DNA from: Thermocrispum municipale DSM 44069
GTDB taxonomy: Bacteria > Actinomycetota > Actinomycetes > Mycobacteriales > Pseudonocardiaceae
Reading direction: 5' to 3'
DNA: 64,000 nucleotides
NCBI RefSeq assembly: GCF_000427825.1
Contig: NZ_ATYT01000003.1
Span: 512,157-576,156, forward strand
Every line of letters starts with the position of its first letter. Position 1 is the first letter of the stretch. Position numbers and translations under genes: made by a program. The notes under the pieces were generated by a model. That model ran no database searches. It was not told the origin of the DNA and saw only the letters and a list, made by a program, of their open reading frames with translations. Below, piece by piece: positions 41,592-49,944 of the stretch.

Positions 41592-41954
41592 CTAGTCGGT
41601 GCGCGGGGGCTCGATCGGCCGCCACCGTTTGGTCGGCTCGTCCGCGGCCGAGCGTCTGCGCGGGTTCCCCGTCTGCAACAGCACGCTCAAGCGGTGGAAC
41701 GCGGCCAGGAACTCGCTGCGCGCCTCGTTGTGCTCCGCCGCCGTGGCGTGCTTGAGGCCGGCGCGCACGGCCTGCAACGCGAACGGTTCCGCGGCGGCCA
41801 GCAACGGCTCGATCCTCGCTGCCGTGTCGCCGAGCCTGCTGAGCAGCAGGTCGATGTCCGGGTGCTGTTCGGCCACGGTCAGCACCGGGACCAGCAGCCG
41901 CAGCTGTTCGTGCAGGCGGGAAAGATCGTCGAACGGCCGGCGGGACAGGTTCAT
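41592..41954 (-). CDS. Small helical hypothetical protein
   Basis: A 120-residue protein that I do not recognise. It is predicted to be all-helical and cytoplasmic: LSRRPFDDLSRLHEQLRLLV, LLSRLGDTAARIEPLLAAAE and SEFLAAFHRLSVLLQTGNPR, with a basic tail ending IEPPRTD. ATG at 41954 is chosen because it starts the helical part; the frame is open further upstream through low-complexity sequence that overlaps the next gene. Transcribed in the same direction as the upstream SGNH hydrolase gene, 92 bases away. Confidence 0.6.
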   Translation of the reverse strand: MNLSRRPFDDLSRLHEQLRLLVPVLTVAEQHPDIDLLLSRLGDTAARIEPLLAAAEPFALQAVRAGLKHATAAEHNEARSEFLAAFHRLSVLLQTGNPRRRSAADEPTKRWRPIEPPRTD

Positions 41955-42046
41955 GGCGGGCTCCGGGCGATCGGTGGTGGCGGCTGGCCAGGAGACGGCG
42001 GCCGGAGTGGTCGGTGACGTGCCCTGCCCACCACGGGGGAGGTAGC

Positions 42047-43129
42047 TCACTCGGATGGTGCAGCGTGCAAGGTGCCGTCCGGCCCGGCAAGGCAGGCCGC
42101 ACGGGGTTCCGGCATGGCCAGGAATTCCGTCAGGCACTGTCCGATCTGCCGGTGTCCTTCCTTGTTGGCGTGGTAGGACTCCTGGGTGGCGTGGCTGGCG
42201 CGAACTTCATCGCGAAGATCATCCCAGCGCACGGTCAGCCGGGTAAACCATTCGGACGACGGGTCGTCCCCGCCGGTGCAGGCTTCGTGGCCTTCCCCGG
42301 CGCGTGAGAGGTCCAGAAACCGCGCTCCTGCTTCCTCGGCCGCCTGCCGCAGGCCCTCGCTCAGTTCGCGTACGCCGGTGGTGTGGATCCACTTCAGGTC
42401 GCTGACGCGGAACGGGCAGCCGTCCAGCGAGCGCAGTGATTCCGGGATGTCCGGGCTGACCGGCGACGGATAGGACTGCAGCACAAGCTGGTAGTCGCCC
42501 CGCCGGTAGCCGGCTTCGGCGAGCACGGTGCGGATGTCGTCGAGGGCCTGGACCACCTTCGGGCGCATGCGGTCGATGATCTGCGGCCAGTCGCGTGCCA
42601 TGGCCTCCGTGCACGGCGTCGTTCCCCAGTAGGCCTTGGCACATTCGGTCAGTCGCGCGGAGAAGCGGGGATCGTCGTTCGCGCCGATCGCGACGACGAC
42701 CGCGGCCACACGGTGCGTCTTGGCGATCTCGCGTAGCTGCGCGGCTTGGGAGCCTTCGGTGTATTTGCGGGCTTTGGTCAGCCGCACGTGCTCGGTGTTG
42801 GCGCCGGAGCAGGCGAGGTTGATCTTGCGGCGGACACCGGGCAGGTCGGTGTGGTGGATGGTGGCGTCGGGGGAGCGGTGGCACCAGTTCCCGCCGCGCC
42901 CGTCGGTGTCCGGCGTGTAGGTGCCCGTGCCTTCCCCGGACAGGGTGCTGTCGCCGATGCTGACGATGGTCAGCGGCCCGGTGCCGGGAGGGCCTTGCCT
43001 GCGCTGCTGGGCCGGCTCTTCGCCGGGCAGGAAGAACACCGCGGCAAGGATGACGGCGAGCAGCACGAGCGCCAGGGCGGTGTGCCACCAGCGGACGCGG
43101 CGACGACGTGGCGCGGGCGTATCGGGCAT
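42047..43129 (-). CDS. Membrane-anchored SGNH/GDSL hydrolase
   Basis: A 360-residue exported esterase/lipase-like protein. Residues 1-14 are basic, about 15-35 form a signal anchor (WWHTALALVLLAVILAAVFF), and the catalytic domain follows: block I SIGDSTLSGEG with the nucleophile Ser, a Gly in CSGANTEHV, block III AIGANDD with Asn, and SYHANKEGHRQIG near the C-terminus with the catalytic His. Several Cys suggest disulfides outside the cell. Actinobacterial relatives include lipases and cutinase-like enzymes; a polysaccharide deacetylase role is equally possible. Substrate unknown. Confidence 0.8.
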   Translation of the reverse strand: MPDTPAPRRRRVRWWHTALALVLLAVILAAVFFLPGEEPAQQRRQGPPGTGPLTIVSIGDSTLSGEGTGTYTPDTDGRGGNWCHRSPDATIHHTDLPGVRRKINLACSGANTEHVRLTKARKYTEGSQAAQLREIAKTHRVAAVVVAIGANDDPRFSARLTECAKAYWGTTPCTEAMARDWPQIIDRMRPKVVQALDDIRTVLAEAGYRRGDYQLVLQSYPSPVSPDIPESLRSLDGCPFRVSDLKWIHTTGVRELSEGLRQAAEEAGARFLDLSRAGEGHEACTGGDDPSSEWFTRLTVRWDDLRDEVRASHATQESYHANKEGHRQIGQCLTEFLAMPEPRAACLAGPDGTLHAAPSE

Positions 43130-43255
43130 TGCCGGAATCTTACGCAGCCGGCCGGCCTGTCCGACGGGCTGCCGGGGCGTTCAGCGGCGACGCTGAAGAG
43201 GAAGGGACTTCGCGGTCGCGGCGCCGAGCCCGGGCAGCCCTTGGTGTGCGGTTGT

Positions 43256-43318
43256 CCGGTCGTCACGTGGCGACGCAGTCGTCAGGCAGCGGCTGCCCAG
43301 TCGTCACGCAGCGGCGAC
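43256..43318. repeat. Tandem duplication of the DivIVA-like gene's 3' end
   Basis: Bases 43298-43318 contain the last codons and stop of the DivIVA-like gene. An imperfect copy (about 18 of 21) lies 22 bases away at 43276-43297, and a weaker third copy at about 43256-43275. All include the TCA that reads as a stop on the minus strand. The coding frame is not extended. Confidence 0.6.
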
Positions 43319-44113
43319 ACTTTCCTCCACGGACTCTTCCTGCCGCATGGCCGGAACGTGCACCTCGGTCTCCGGTTCGTCGCTCTGCGGACGCATCAAC
43401 GCATCGGCCTTGTCGAGCAGGCGCATCGTCTCGCCCAGCATCATGCTCACCTGGGCGCGCCGCTCCTCCAGCTCGGCGACCCGACGCTCGGCCTCGGACA
43501 CCATCTTGCGGCTCTGTTCGGCCGCCTCCTGCACCAGGCGCTCCGCCTCGGCCCGTGCCGCCGCCTTCTCCTCGGCGATCTCGCGGACGGCTTCGTTGCG
43601 TCGCTTGTTCAGTGCGATACGGAAGTCCTCGTCCATCTGCTTACGCAGCTCGGCCGCCTGCTCGTCCAACTCGCGACGGCGCTGCTCGGCCTCGCTGATC
43701 AGCTCGCCGGCCCGCTTCCGCGCGCGGTGCATCAGTTCCTCCGCCGATCGCGCGGTGTCCCAGCCCTGCTGTGCGGCCGCCTGCGCGCGCTCGGTGATCT
43801 CCTTGGCTTCCTCCTGAGCCAGCTCCACCATCCGCCGCAGACGCTCGGTCAACGCGTCCGGCGACAGCGGTTCCCGGGAGATCCGGTCGACCTTCTCGTT
43901 CAGCGCACGGATCTCGGCCTGTGCCTCGTTCAGTCGGTCTGCCAGTGAGTCCGCCCTGGTCAACGCGGCATCCCGGTCGATGGTGAGCATGCGCAGTTCC
44001 TGCTCAACCGCGGCCACGTAATGACGCACCTGTTCCCGGTCGAAACCGCGCCACACCACGTCGAAGTCCGTCTGCAACGGAACAACTTCGGTGTTCGCCT
44101 CGGGCGTCGTCAC
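43304..44113 (-). CDS. DivIVA-domain coiled-coil protein
   Basis: A 269-residue coiled-coil protein. The N-terminus DFDVVWRGFDREQVRHYVAA resembles the DivIVA/Wag31 membrane-curvature domain, and nearly all the rest (residues about 40-240) is heptad-rich helix with long Glu/Arg/Ala stretches (ELAQEEAKEITERAQAAAQQ). Wag31-like proteins organise polar growth and septation in actinobacteria; this is a paralogue rather than Wag31 itself, which lies elsewhere near ftsZ. The start overlaps the MerR-like gene by four bases, so both are made together. A link to polar growth is inference from the domain type. Confidence 0.75.
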   Translation of the reverse strand: MTTPEANTEVVPLQTDFDVVWRGFDREQVRHYVAAVEQELRMLTIDRDAALTRADSLADRLNEAQAEIRALNEKVDRISREPLSPDALTERLRRMVELAQEEAKEITERAQAAAQQGWDTARSAEELMHRARKRAGELISEAEQRRRELDEQAAELRKQMDEDFRIALNKRRNEAVREIAEEKAAARAEAERLVQEAAEQSRKMVSEAERRVAELEERRAQVSMMLGETMRLLDKADALMRPQSDEPETEVHVPAMRQEESVEESVAAA

Positions 44114-44565
44114 CGCCGTCCCTCCTCCTCTTCCTCGTCGTCCGGCCGGTGTTCGGCCGCATCCTCACTGCCGGCGGACGCTTCGCCGCCGGACTCCTGG
44201 CCGGCTTGCCCGGTCACGCGGGCGAGCTGCGCGCGCAGGTCGGAGATCTCCTGCCGCGCGGCCTGCAGGTCACTTCTCGCTTCCGCGAGGTCGTCCCGCG
44301 TGGCGGCCAGTTCGTTCTCCAGGTCGAGGATGTGCGACGCGGCGGACAGCGTGTGTCCGTTGTCGAGCTGTTCGCGAAGCCGGGACACCAGCTCCAGCTG
44401 CCGGCGCGAGTAGCGTCGATGCCCACCCGCGGACCGGTACGGGGAGACCACGTCGGCGGTGTCCAAGCTGCGCAGGAAGGCCTGCTGGACGCTCAGCAGC
44501 TCAGCGGCCTGGCCGATCGTGTAGGCCGGGTAGTCCGGATCGTCGAGCTTGGAAAGCTCAGACAC
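44110..44565 (-). CDS. MerR-like regulator with C-terminal coiled coil
   Basis: A 151-residue protein. The N-terminal winged helix YTIGQAAELLSVQQAFLRSL with SAGGHRRYSRRQLELVSRLR is MerR-like, related to HspR/BldC-type regulators. A coiled coil of about 55 residues follows (LENELAATRDDLAEARSDLQ), and the tail is very acidic (DDEEEEEGRR). GTG at 44565 is chosen for its AGGAAGGGA site; an ATG at 44619 would add 18 residues. Its pairing with a DivIVA-like protein by ATGA-type overlap is notable. Target genes unknown. Confidence 0.8.
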   Translation of the reverse strand: MSELSKLDDPDYPAYTIGQAAELLSVQQAFLRSLDTADVVSPYRSAGGHRRYSRRQLELVSRLREQLDNGHTLSAASHILDLENELAATRDDLAEARSDLQAARQEISDLRAQLARVTGQAGQESGGEASAGSEDAAEHRPDDEEEEEGRR

Positions 44566-44621
44566 CTTGTCCCTTCCTCTCGAACCTTCGGCTCCGCGCT
44601 CCAGCCTAGTGTCGCCCATCC

Positions 44622-44680
44622 TTGACAGAAGTCTATAGTATCTGATGTAAAAATCTGAGAGTCAGCGGGTCACGGTACCT
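44622..44680. promoter_or_regulatory. AT-rich divergent promoter region
   Basis: The 357-base gap between the MerR-like gene (minus) and the small gene at 44923 (plus) holds the most AT-rich short segment I noticed. On the plus strand TTGACA (44622-44627) is followed after 17 bases by ATGTAA. On the minus strand CTGACT and GATACT are 17 bases apart, pointing to the MerR-like gene. Overlap of the two suggests shared control. I see no gene in the rest of the gap. Confidence 0.55.
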
Positions 44681-44922
44681 GTGGACTCCGGCGGTGAGAT
44701 TGATGAATGTCTGGGTTGAACGGCCGCCGCAGCGCGCCAGATGTGTCTGCTTTGCCGCGTCCCTCCCCTTGTCAGTGGCCGTCGTACGGCCGATTGTGCG
44801 CGGAGTCTTCGTGGCGAACTCCACAAGATCTTCAGTCGCGGGAACAAAAAAGCTTTCTTCCAGGTTCACTGGTTGACGGCCTTGGTACGGCTGTCTCACG
44901 TAGAGCAAGGAGGATCGTGCCG

Positions 44923-45099
44923 ATGGTGATGCGTACGGATCCACCCGGTGGATTCACGCACCATGGCTTCGGCAGCGTCCGGCCTACCGTGATGCCCGAC
45001 GATGCTGACCGTGGTGACGACACGGCCGATGAGCGACGGCCCGGCAGCGTTGCCGACCGAACGCGGGCGCTCTCCGCGCACCTGGGGCTGGGGAGTTGA
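44923..45099 (+). CDS. Small acidic hypothetical protein
   Basis: A 58-residue protein that I do not recognise: MVMRTDPPGGFTHHGFGSVR, then an acidic middle (DDADRGDDTADERR) and a helical end (VADRTRALSAHLGLGS). The start is set by AAGGAGG, nine bases before the ATG at 44923. The frame is open further upstream, but that part looks non-coding. Its TGA overlaps the TTG alternative start of the next gene, so they form an operon driven by the promoter near 44622. Confidence 0.55.
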   Translation: MVMRTDPPGGFTHHGFGSVRPTVMPDDADRGDDTADERRPGSVADRTRALSAHLGLGS

Positions 45100-45104
45100 C
45101 GACG

Positions 45105-45581
45105 TTGAGCAGCACAGTCGCTTCACCGACACCGGATACCTCGGATGACGCCATGCACCATGTGCACCGCGCGATCGGGCGCGCGGCCAAGGAATTGACG
45201 CGAACGTCCGACATCGACCACCTCCGCACCGTCGCCGAAGGTGTGCAGAAGGTGGCCACGGCGCTGACCGGCCTGGTCGACGCGCTGGCCGAGCGATCAC
45301 CGGCGGCGGTCGCTCGTGCCGGACACGCAGACATCGGCGAGGAGCTGGTCCGTGACCTGCGGGCGGCGCGGGGATGTCTCACCACCGCAGGATTGTTGCT
45401 CGCCCCGGCCGTGAGTGACTTACGCGAGATCGCCAACGGCAGGGTGCCGCCGAAGGACAAGAAGCGGCGACGCCTCTACGAGGACGTGACCACGCCGAAG
45501 CCGACGGCGGCGACCGTGATCGACGGCAAGACGGTGCCGCGGGAGATCACCGCGGCGCCGGAGGCCGCGAAAGCCTCCTGA
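45105..45581 (+). CDS. Hypothetical helical protein
   Basis: A 158-residue protein of unknown function. It is mostly helical (HHVHRAIGRAAKELTRTSDI; VQKVATALTGLVDALAERSP) and has a basic, proline-rich C-terminus (PPKDKKRRRLYEDVTTPKPT). No signal or membrane span. TTG at 45105 sits nine bases after GGGGAG; another TTG at 45096 overlaps the previous stop. It follows the small acidic gene and converges with the cydDC gene, with a hairpin between them. Confidence 0.6.
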   Translation: MSSTVASPTPDTSDDAMHHVHRAIGRAAKELTRTSDIDHLRTVAEGVQKVATALTGLVDALAERSPAAVARAGHADIGEELVRDLRAARGCLTTAGLLLAPAVSDLREIANGRVPPKDKKRRRLYEDVTTPKPTAATVIDGKTVPREITAAPEAAKAS

Positions 45582-45585
45582 CGGC

Positions 45586-45618
45586 GGCCCACATCCGAGC
45601 AGAGCGGCCGTGTGGGCC
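45586..45618. terminator. Bidirectional hairpin between convergent genes
   Basis: GGCCCACA (45586-45593) pairs perfectly with TGTGGGCC (45611-45618) across a 17-base loop, just between the ends of the hypothetical gene and cydDC. Confidence 0.5.
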
Positions 45619-45640
45619 CGCTGGGTGTCCCGTCGCGGTG

Positions 45641-48600
45641 TCAGGCGATCGCCGGTTCGGATCGCCCCACGACGGGATTCGCGGCGGGCCGTACCCGGCC
45701 GTCTCGGACTTCCAGGATCACGTCGGCCGCAGCCGCCTCGTCCGGCCGATGCGTCACGTGAATCACGGTGTGGCCGCGGAGCATCACGCGCAGTCGATCG
45801 AGCATGGCCGCCGCGGTGGGGCGATCCAGGTGCGCGGTCGGCTCGTCGAGAAGCACGACCCGTGGCCCCGCGGGACGCAGGGCGGCCAACAACGCCCGGG
45901 CGACGGACAGCCGCCGGGCTTGTCCGCCCGACAGTCCAGCCCCTGCGCTGCCCAGCACGATGTCCAACTGGTCGGCCAGTTCGGGCAGCTGAGCCGCGCG
46001 CAATGCGGCGGCGAGCTGCTCGTCGTCGGCCCGCGGATCGCCCAGGCGCAGGTTCTCCGCGACCGATGCCGAGATCAGCTGCGGGTCTTGCGGCGCCAAC
46101 GCCACCGAGCCCGGGACGATCGCCGTGCCGTGCTCAGCTGACAGGAATCCGGCCAGTGCCGCGACCAGCGTGGACTTTCCGGCACCCGAGCGTCCGACGA
46201 CCGCGACGTGCGTGCCGGGTGCGATGTGCAGGTCGACGTCGCGGAGCACGGGCGCGGCCGACTCCGGCCACCGGAAGTCGGCGGCACGGAACTCGATCGA
46301 CCCGTCACGGCTGACGACCGGCGCCCGGGCAGGCTCGTGGCCGAACAGGTCCGCCAGTCGCCGCCGGGCCGCCTGCAGCACCGGTGCATGCACCGCCACC
46401 GGAGGCAGCAACGCCATCGCTTCGACGAGCGCCAGCGGGATCAGCCCGATCGGCACCGCGAGCAGCGGATCCAGCTGACCTGCGCTCACCGCTCCGGCTG
46501 CGAACCACGAGCACAGTACAGACGCGACCCCGGTTGCCGCCGTGACCACGGCCGTCGCCAGCCCGTCGGCCAGCGCAGCCCTCCGGCCAAGCTGCGTGAG
46601 TCGTTCGTCGGCGGCCGTCAGCGCGGCATGATGCCGACGCAGGCGACCGAATGCCATGAGTTCGGCTGCGCCGTCCAGGAGCGCCAGCACACGGTGGTGC
46701 ACGTCTCGTTGCGCGTTGGCTTGCAGAATGGTGGCGCGACGGTCGGCGTACCACTGCGCGAGCACCGCCACGAATGCGCCGACGATCGCCAGCGCCGCGA
46801 GCACCACACCGGCCGAGGGAAGCAACACCCACTCGACGACGACCGCCGTGGCGATCACGACCATCGCCACCGCGGGAGGCGTCACGACGCGGGGGAGCAG
46901 ATCGCGGATCTGATCGACGTCCTCGGCGGCCCGCGCGCTCATTTTCGCCGCCCGCGCCGGACCGATGCGGACCAGGGCATTCCAGAACCGCTGCCGCAAT
47001 CGGTTGGCCACGGCGAAGGCGGCATCGTGCACCGCGAGTCGCTCGACGTAACGCAGCGCCGCACGCGCCAGGCCGAACGTGCGCACCCCGACGATGGCCA
47101 CGGTCAGCGTGAGAATCGGCGGCTGGTCGGCGGCCTTGGCGATCAGCCATGCGGAGACGGTGGTCAGCCCGATCGCCGACAGCAGGGCGAGTGCACCGTA
47201 GAGCGTTCCGGTCACCAGCTTGCGATGGAAAACGTCGCGCAGCGGCAGCAGCCGGCCGGCTCGCGACGCGGTGGCTGGTCGTTGTTCCGTGGCCTGCGGA
47301 GCATCGAGCTTGTCGGGATCGGCGGCGGTGGCGCGATCGTGAGCCGCGATGATGACGGTCGCTCCGTCGTCCGCGGCCGCCCTGACCTCGGTCATGACCC
47401 GGCCGGCGTTCGCCGGATCGAGATGAGCCGTCGGCTCGTCGAGCAGCAACACCCGCGCGCCGAGCCGCACCCGGAGCAAAGCGCGGGCCACCGCCACCCG
47501 CTGCCGTTGTCCGAGTGACAGCGTGTCCGGTGCCCGGTCGAGCAGGTCGGCGCAACCCAGCGCTGCGGCGACCCGTTCTATGTCGGCCTCCGACGGATCA
47601 CGGTCGTGGTCCTCGGCCGCACGACGGAGCTCGGCGTGCACGGTTGCTTCGGTGAAAACCGGGAACTGCGGGACCCAAGCCACGGCTCGCCGCCACTGCT
47701 CGGGAGCGAGATCCTGCAGCGGGCGGCCGTCCACCGTGACCGAGCCCGCCGAGGGCTGGGCGAACCCCAGCAGCACCGCGAACATGGTCGATTTCCCGCC
47801 ACCGCTCGGCGCATCGAGCCACGTGATCTGCCCAGGCACTGCGCGGAACGACTCGCCGTCGGGGGAGAACCGGCCACGCCGTCGCACCCGGAGGCCGTCG
47901 ACCTCGATCACCGCACCAGGATCGGTGAAGCCCTCCCGGCCGGTCAGCGCAGGCTCCTGCGTCAGGACCTCGGCCACTCGCCGCACCGCTTCCGTCCCGT
48001 CGGCGCTGGCGTGGAATGCCGCGCCCACGGCCCGTAGTGGCTGGTAGCACTCCGGTGCGACGATGAGCACGGCGAGCCCGACCGACAGGTCCAGATCCCC
48101 GTTGACCAGCCGGACACCGATCACCACCGCGATCAGCGCGACGGACAGCATCGCCGCGAGTTCCAGCACGAACGACGACGAGAACGCCAGCCGCAGGGTG
48201 GACATCCCTGCCTGACGGTGTCGTTCGCCGATCCTGCCGATCGCGACCCCCTGAGCCTTCGCCTGGCCGAACGCGCTCAGCACGGGCAGTGCCCGGACCA
48301 GCTCACGCAACTGGCCGGACTGGCGCTCGGTGGCGTCCATCGACGCTTTCGTGCGCTCGGCCGTGTGCATCCCGACGAGTGCGCCGAACACCGGCAACAG
48401 GGGAACGGTCAGGACGAGGATCAGCGCGGACGGCCAATCCACCATGAGCACCGCGCCGCCCACCACGGCCGGGACCACGGCGGCGGTGACCAGCGCGGGC
48501 AAGTACTCGGTGAAGTACTTGTCGAGCGCGTTCAGCCCGTCGGCCGCCACCACCGCCAGTTGGCTCGTGCCCCGCTGGGCGATCCACTCCGGGCCGAGTG

Positions 48601-48928
48601 CGAGCGCGCGGGTGACCAGCCGAGAACGCAACTCCTGTTTCGTGCCTGCGGATGCCCGGGCGGCCACCGTGCGGTGCGCCCATGCGACGACCGCACGCCC
48701 TGCCGTCGCCCCGGCCAGCAGCCACCACACTGTCGCCGACACCGGCTGCCGCTGCACGATGGTGGCCAGCACATCGGCCAGCAGGAAACCCTGCGCGACC
48801 AGGAGCCCGGCGGACGCCAGCGACAAGACGGCCAGGATCGCCAGCGCCCGCCGAGCGGTACCGGACAAGGCGGGCAGCGCGCCCAACGGGCCACGCTCCC
48901 GCCGCGCCCGCGGATTTCGGTGCAGCAT
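45641..48928 (-). CDS. cydDC: Fused CydDC ABC transporter for cytochrome bd assembly
   Basis: In other bacteria CydD and CydC are two half-transporters that export cysteine/glutathione and are needed to assemble cytochrome bd. Here one 1,095-residue polypeptide carries both. The first half has a membrane domain (about residues 20-290), Walker A DAPSGGGKST, signature LSLGQRQRVAVARAL and Walker B LLLDEPTAHLDP; the second repeats this with GRSGAGKST, LSGGQARRLSVARALL and VVLLDEPTAHLDR. Fusion is known in some actinobacteria such as Streptomyces. The ATG at 48928 shares a base with the cydB stop. The frame is open upstream only because it runs through cydB in another phase. Confidence 0.93.
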   Translation of the reverse strand: MLHRNPRARRERGPLGALPALSGTARRALAILAVLSLASAGLLVAQGFLLADVLATIVQRQPVSATVWWLLAGATAGRAVVAWAHRTVAARASAGTKQELRSRLVTRALALGPEWIAQRGTSQLAVVAADGLNALDKYFTEYLPALVTAAVVPAVVGGAVLMVDWPSALILVLTVPLLPVFGALVGMHTAERTKASMDATERQSGQLRELVRALPVLSAFGQAKAQGVAIGRIGERHRQAGMSTLRLAFSSSFVLELAAMLSVALIAVVIGVRLVNGDLDLSVGLAVLIVAPECYQPLRAVGAAFHASADGTEAVRRVAEVLTQEPALTGREGFTDPGAVIEVDGLRVRRRGRFSPDGESFRAVPGQITWLDAPSGGGKSTMFAVLLGFAQPSAGSVTVDGRPLQDLAPEQWRRAVAWVPQFPVFTEATVHAELRRAAEDHDRDPSEADIERVAAALGCADLLDRAPDTLSLGQRQRVAVARALLRVRLGARVLLLDEPTAHLDPANAGRVMTEVRAAADDGATVIIAAHDRATAADPDKLDAPQATEQRPATASRAGRLLPLRDVFHRKLVTGTLYGALALLSAIGLTTVSAWLIAKAADQPPILTLTVAIVGVRTFGLARAALRYVERLAVHDAAFAVANRLRQRFWNALVRIGPARAAKMSARAAEDVDQIRDLLPRVVTPPAVAMVVIATAVVVEWVLLPSAGVVLAALAIVGAFVAVLAQWYADRRATILQANAQRDVHHRVLALLDGAAELMAFGRLRRHHAALTAADERLTQLGRRAALADGLATAVVTAATGVASVLCSWFAAGAVSAGQLDPLLAVPIGLIPLALVEAMALLPPVAVHAPVLQAARRRLADLFGHEPARAPVVSRDGSIEFRAADFRWPESAAPVLRDVDLHIAPGTHVAVVGRSGAGKSTLVAALAGFLSAEHGTAIVPGSVALAPQDPQLISASVAENLRLGDPRADDEQLAAALRAAQLPELADQLDIVLGSAGAGLSGGQARRLSVARALLAALRPAGPRVVLLDEPTAHLDRPTAAAMLDRLRVMLRGHTVIHVTHRPDEAAAADVILEVRDGRVRPAANPVVGRSEPAIA

Positions 48929-49935
48929 CACGGCACCTGCACCGGCGGCATGTGGTGCACGGCGATCCGCTGCCGGAACACCCAGTAGGTCCAGCCTTGG
49001 TAGATCAGCACAGCCGGGGTGCCGAACAGCGCCACCCAGCTCATCACCTCGAGCGTGTACGGGCTGCTGGCCGCTTCGGCGATGGTCAGCGAGAAGGCCG
49101 GGTCCACGGTCGACGGAACCACGTGCGGGTGCAGCGCGGCGAACAACGCGACCACCGTCCCGATCACGGCCAGCCCGAGCAACGCGAACGCCTGCCCTTC
49201 CTGCCAACGGGCCAGCCGCAGCCACGCGAGCACCGCCGCCGCCAGCGCGATCGTCGTGGCGGCCCATCCGAACGTGCTGCCTTCACGGGCACCGACCAGC
49301 AGCAACAGCGCCACCAGCGGCGCCGCGGCGAACGGCCCGACCCGCAGCGCCAGCCGCCGAGCCCGCGCCCGGATGTCGCCCTCGGTCTTCAACGCGATGA
49401 ACACCGCGCCGTGGATCAATGCGTAACCGGCCACCGCCAGGCCGCCGAGCACCGAGTGCCAGTCGAGCATCGCCAGCGGCCCACCGACCCGGTTGCCCGC
49501 CTCGTCGATGGGCAGGCCGAACACGTTGGTCACCAGGACGGCGCCCACTCCGAACGTGGCGACCCACGAACAGACGACGAGGATCCAGTCCCACGTGTTG
49601 CGCCAGCGATCCGAGTCGACCTTGCCGCGGTACTCGAACATCACGCCGCGACCGATCAGCGCGAGCAGGAAAATCAACAGCGGGATGTAGGCGGTGGAGA
49701 ACAGCGACGCGTACCACGCCGGGAACGCGGCGAACGTGGCGCCGCCCGCGACCAGCAGCCACACCTCGTTGCCGTCCCACACCGGGCCGATCGTGTTGAT
49801 CAGTACCCGTCTTTCGGTGTCGGTGCGGCCGAGCACCCGCAGCAGCATGCCGACGCCGAAGTCGAAGCCTTCCAGAAACAGGTAGCCGAGCCACAGCACG
49901 GCGATGATCACGAACCACAGGGTGGCCAGGTCCAT
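48928..49935 (-). CDS. cydB: Cytochrome bd ubiquinol/menaquinol oxidase subunit II
   Basis: CydB stabilises and pairs with CydA in the high-affinity terminal oxidase. The 335-residue protein has eight or nine membrane segments and family motifs: LATLWFVIIAVLWLGYLFLE, EGFDFGVGMLL (with the conserved Asp/Glu of the proton path), GPVWDGNEVWLLVAGGATFA and FPAWYASLFSTAYIPLL. It is nine bases downstream of cydA and overlaps cydDC by one base in TGATG. Typical CydB length is about 340-380 residues. ATG start with GGAGG-type site. Confidence 0.95.
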   Translation of the reverse strand: MDLATLWFVIIAVLWLGYLFLEGFDFGVGMLLRVLGRTDTERRVLINTIGPVWDGNEVWLLVAGGATFAAFPAWYASLFSTAYIPLLIFLLALIGRGVMFEYRGKVDSDRWRNTWDWILVVCSWVATFGVGAVLVTNVFGLPIDEAGNRVGGPLAMLDWHSVLGGLAVAGYALIHGAVFIALKTEGDIRARARRLALRVGPFAAAPLVALLLLVGAREGSTFGWAATTIALAAAVLAWLRLARWQEGQAFALLGLAVIGTVVALFAALHPHVVPSTVDPAFSLTIAEAASSPYTLEVMSWVALFGTPAVLIYQGWTYWVFRQRIAVHHMPPVQVP

Positions 49936-49944
49936 GGCAGCCTC

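Noticed and set aside
48929-49267. An N-terminal extension of the CydDC frame through cydB.
   Set aside because: It lies in another phase of cydB, is Arg/Gly/Ala-rich, and the ATG in TGATG is the natural start.
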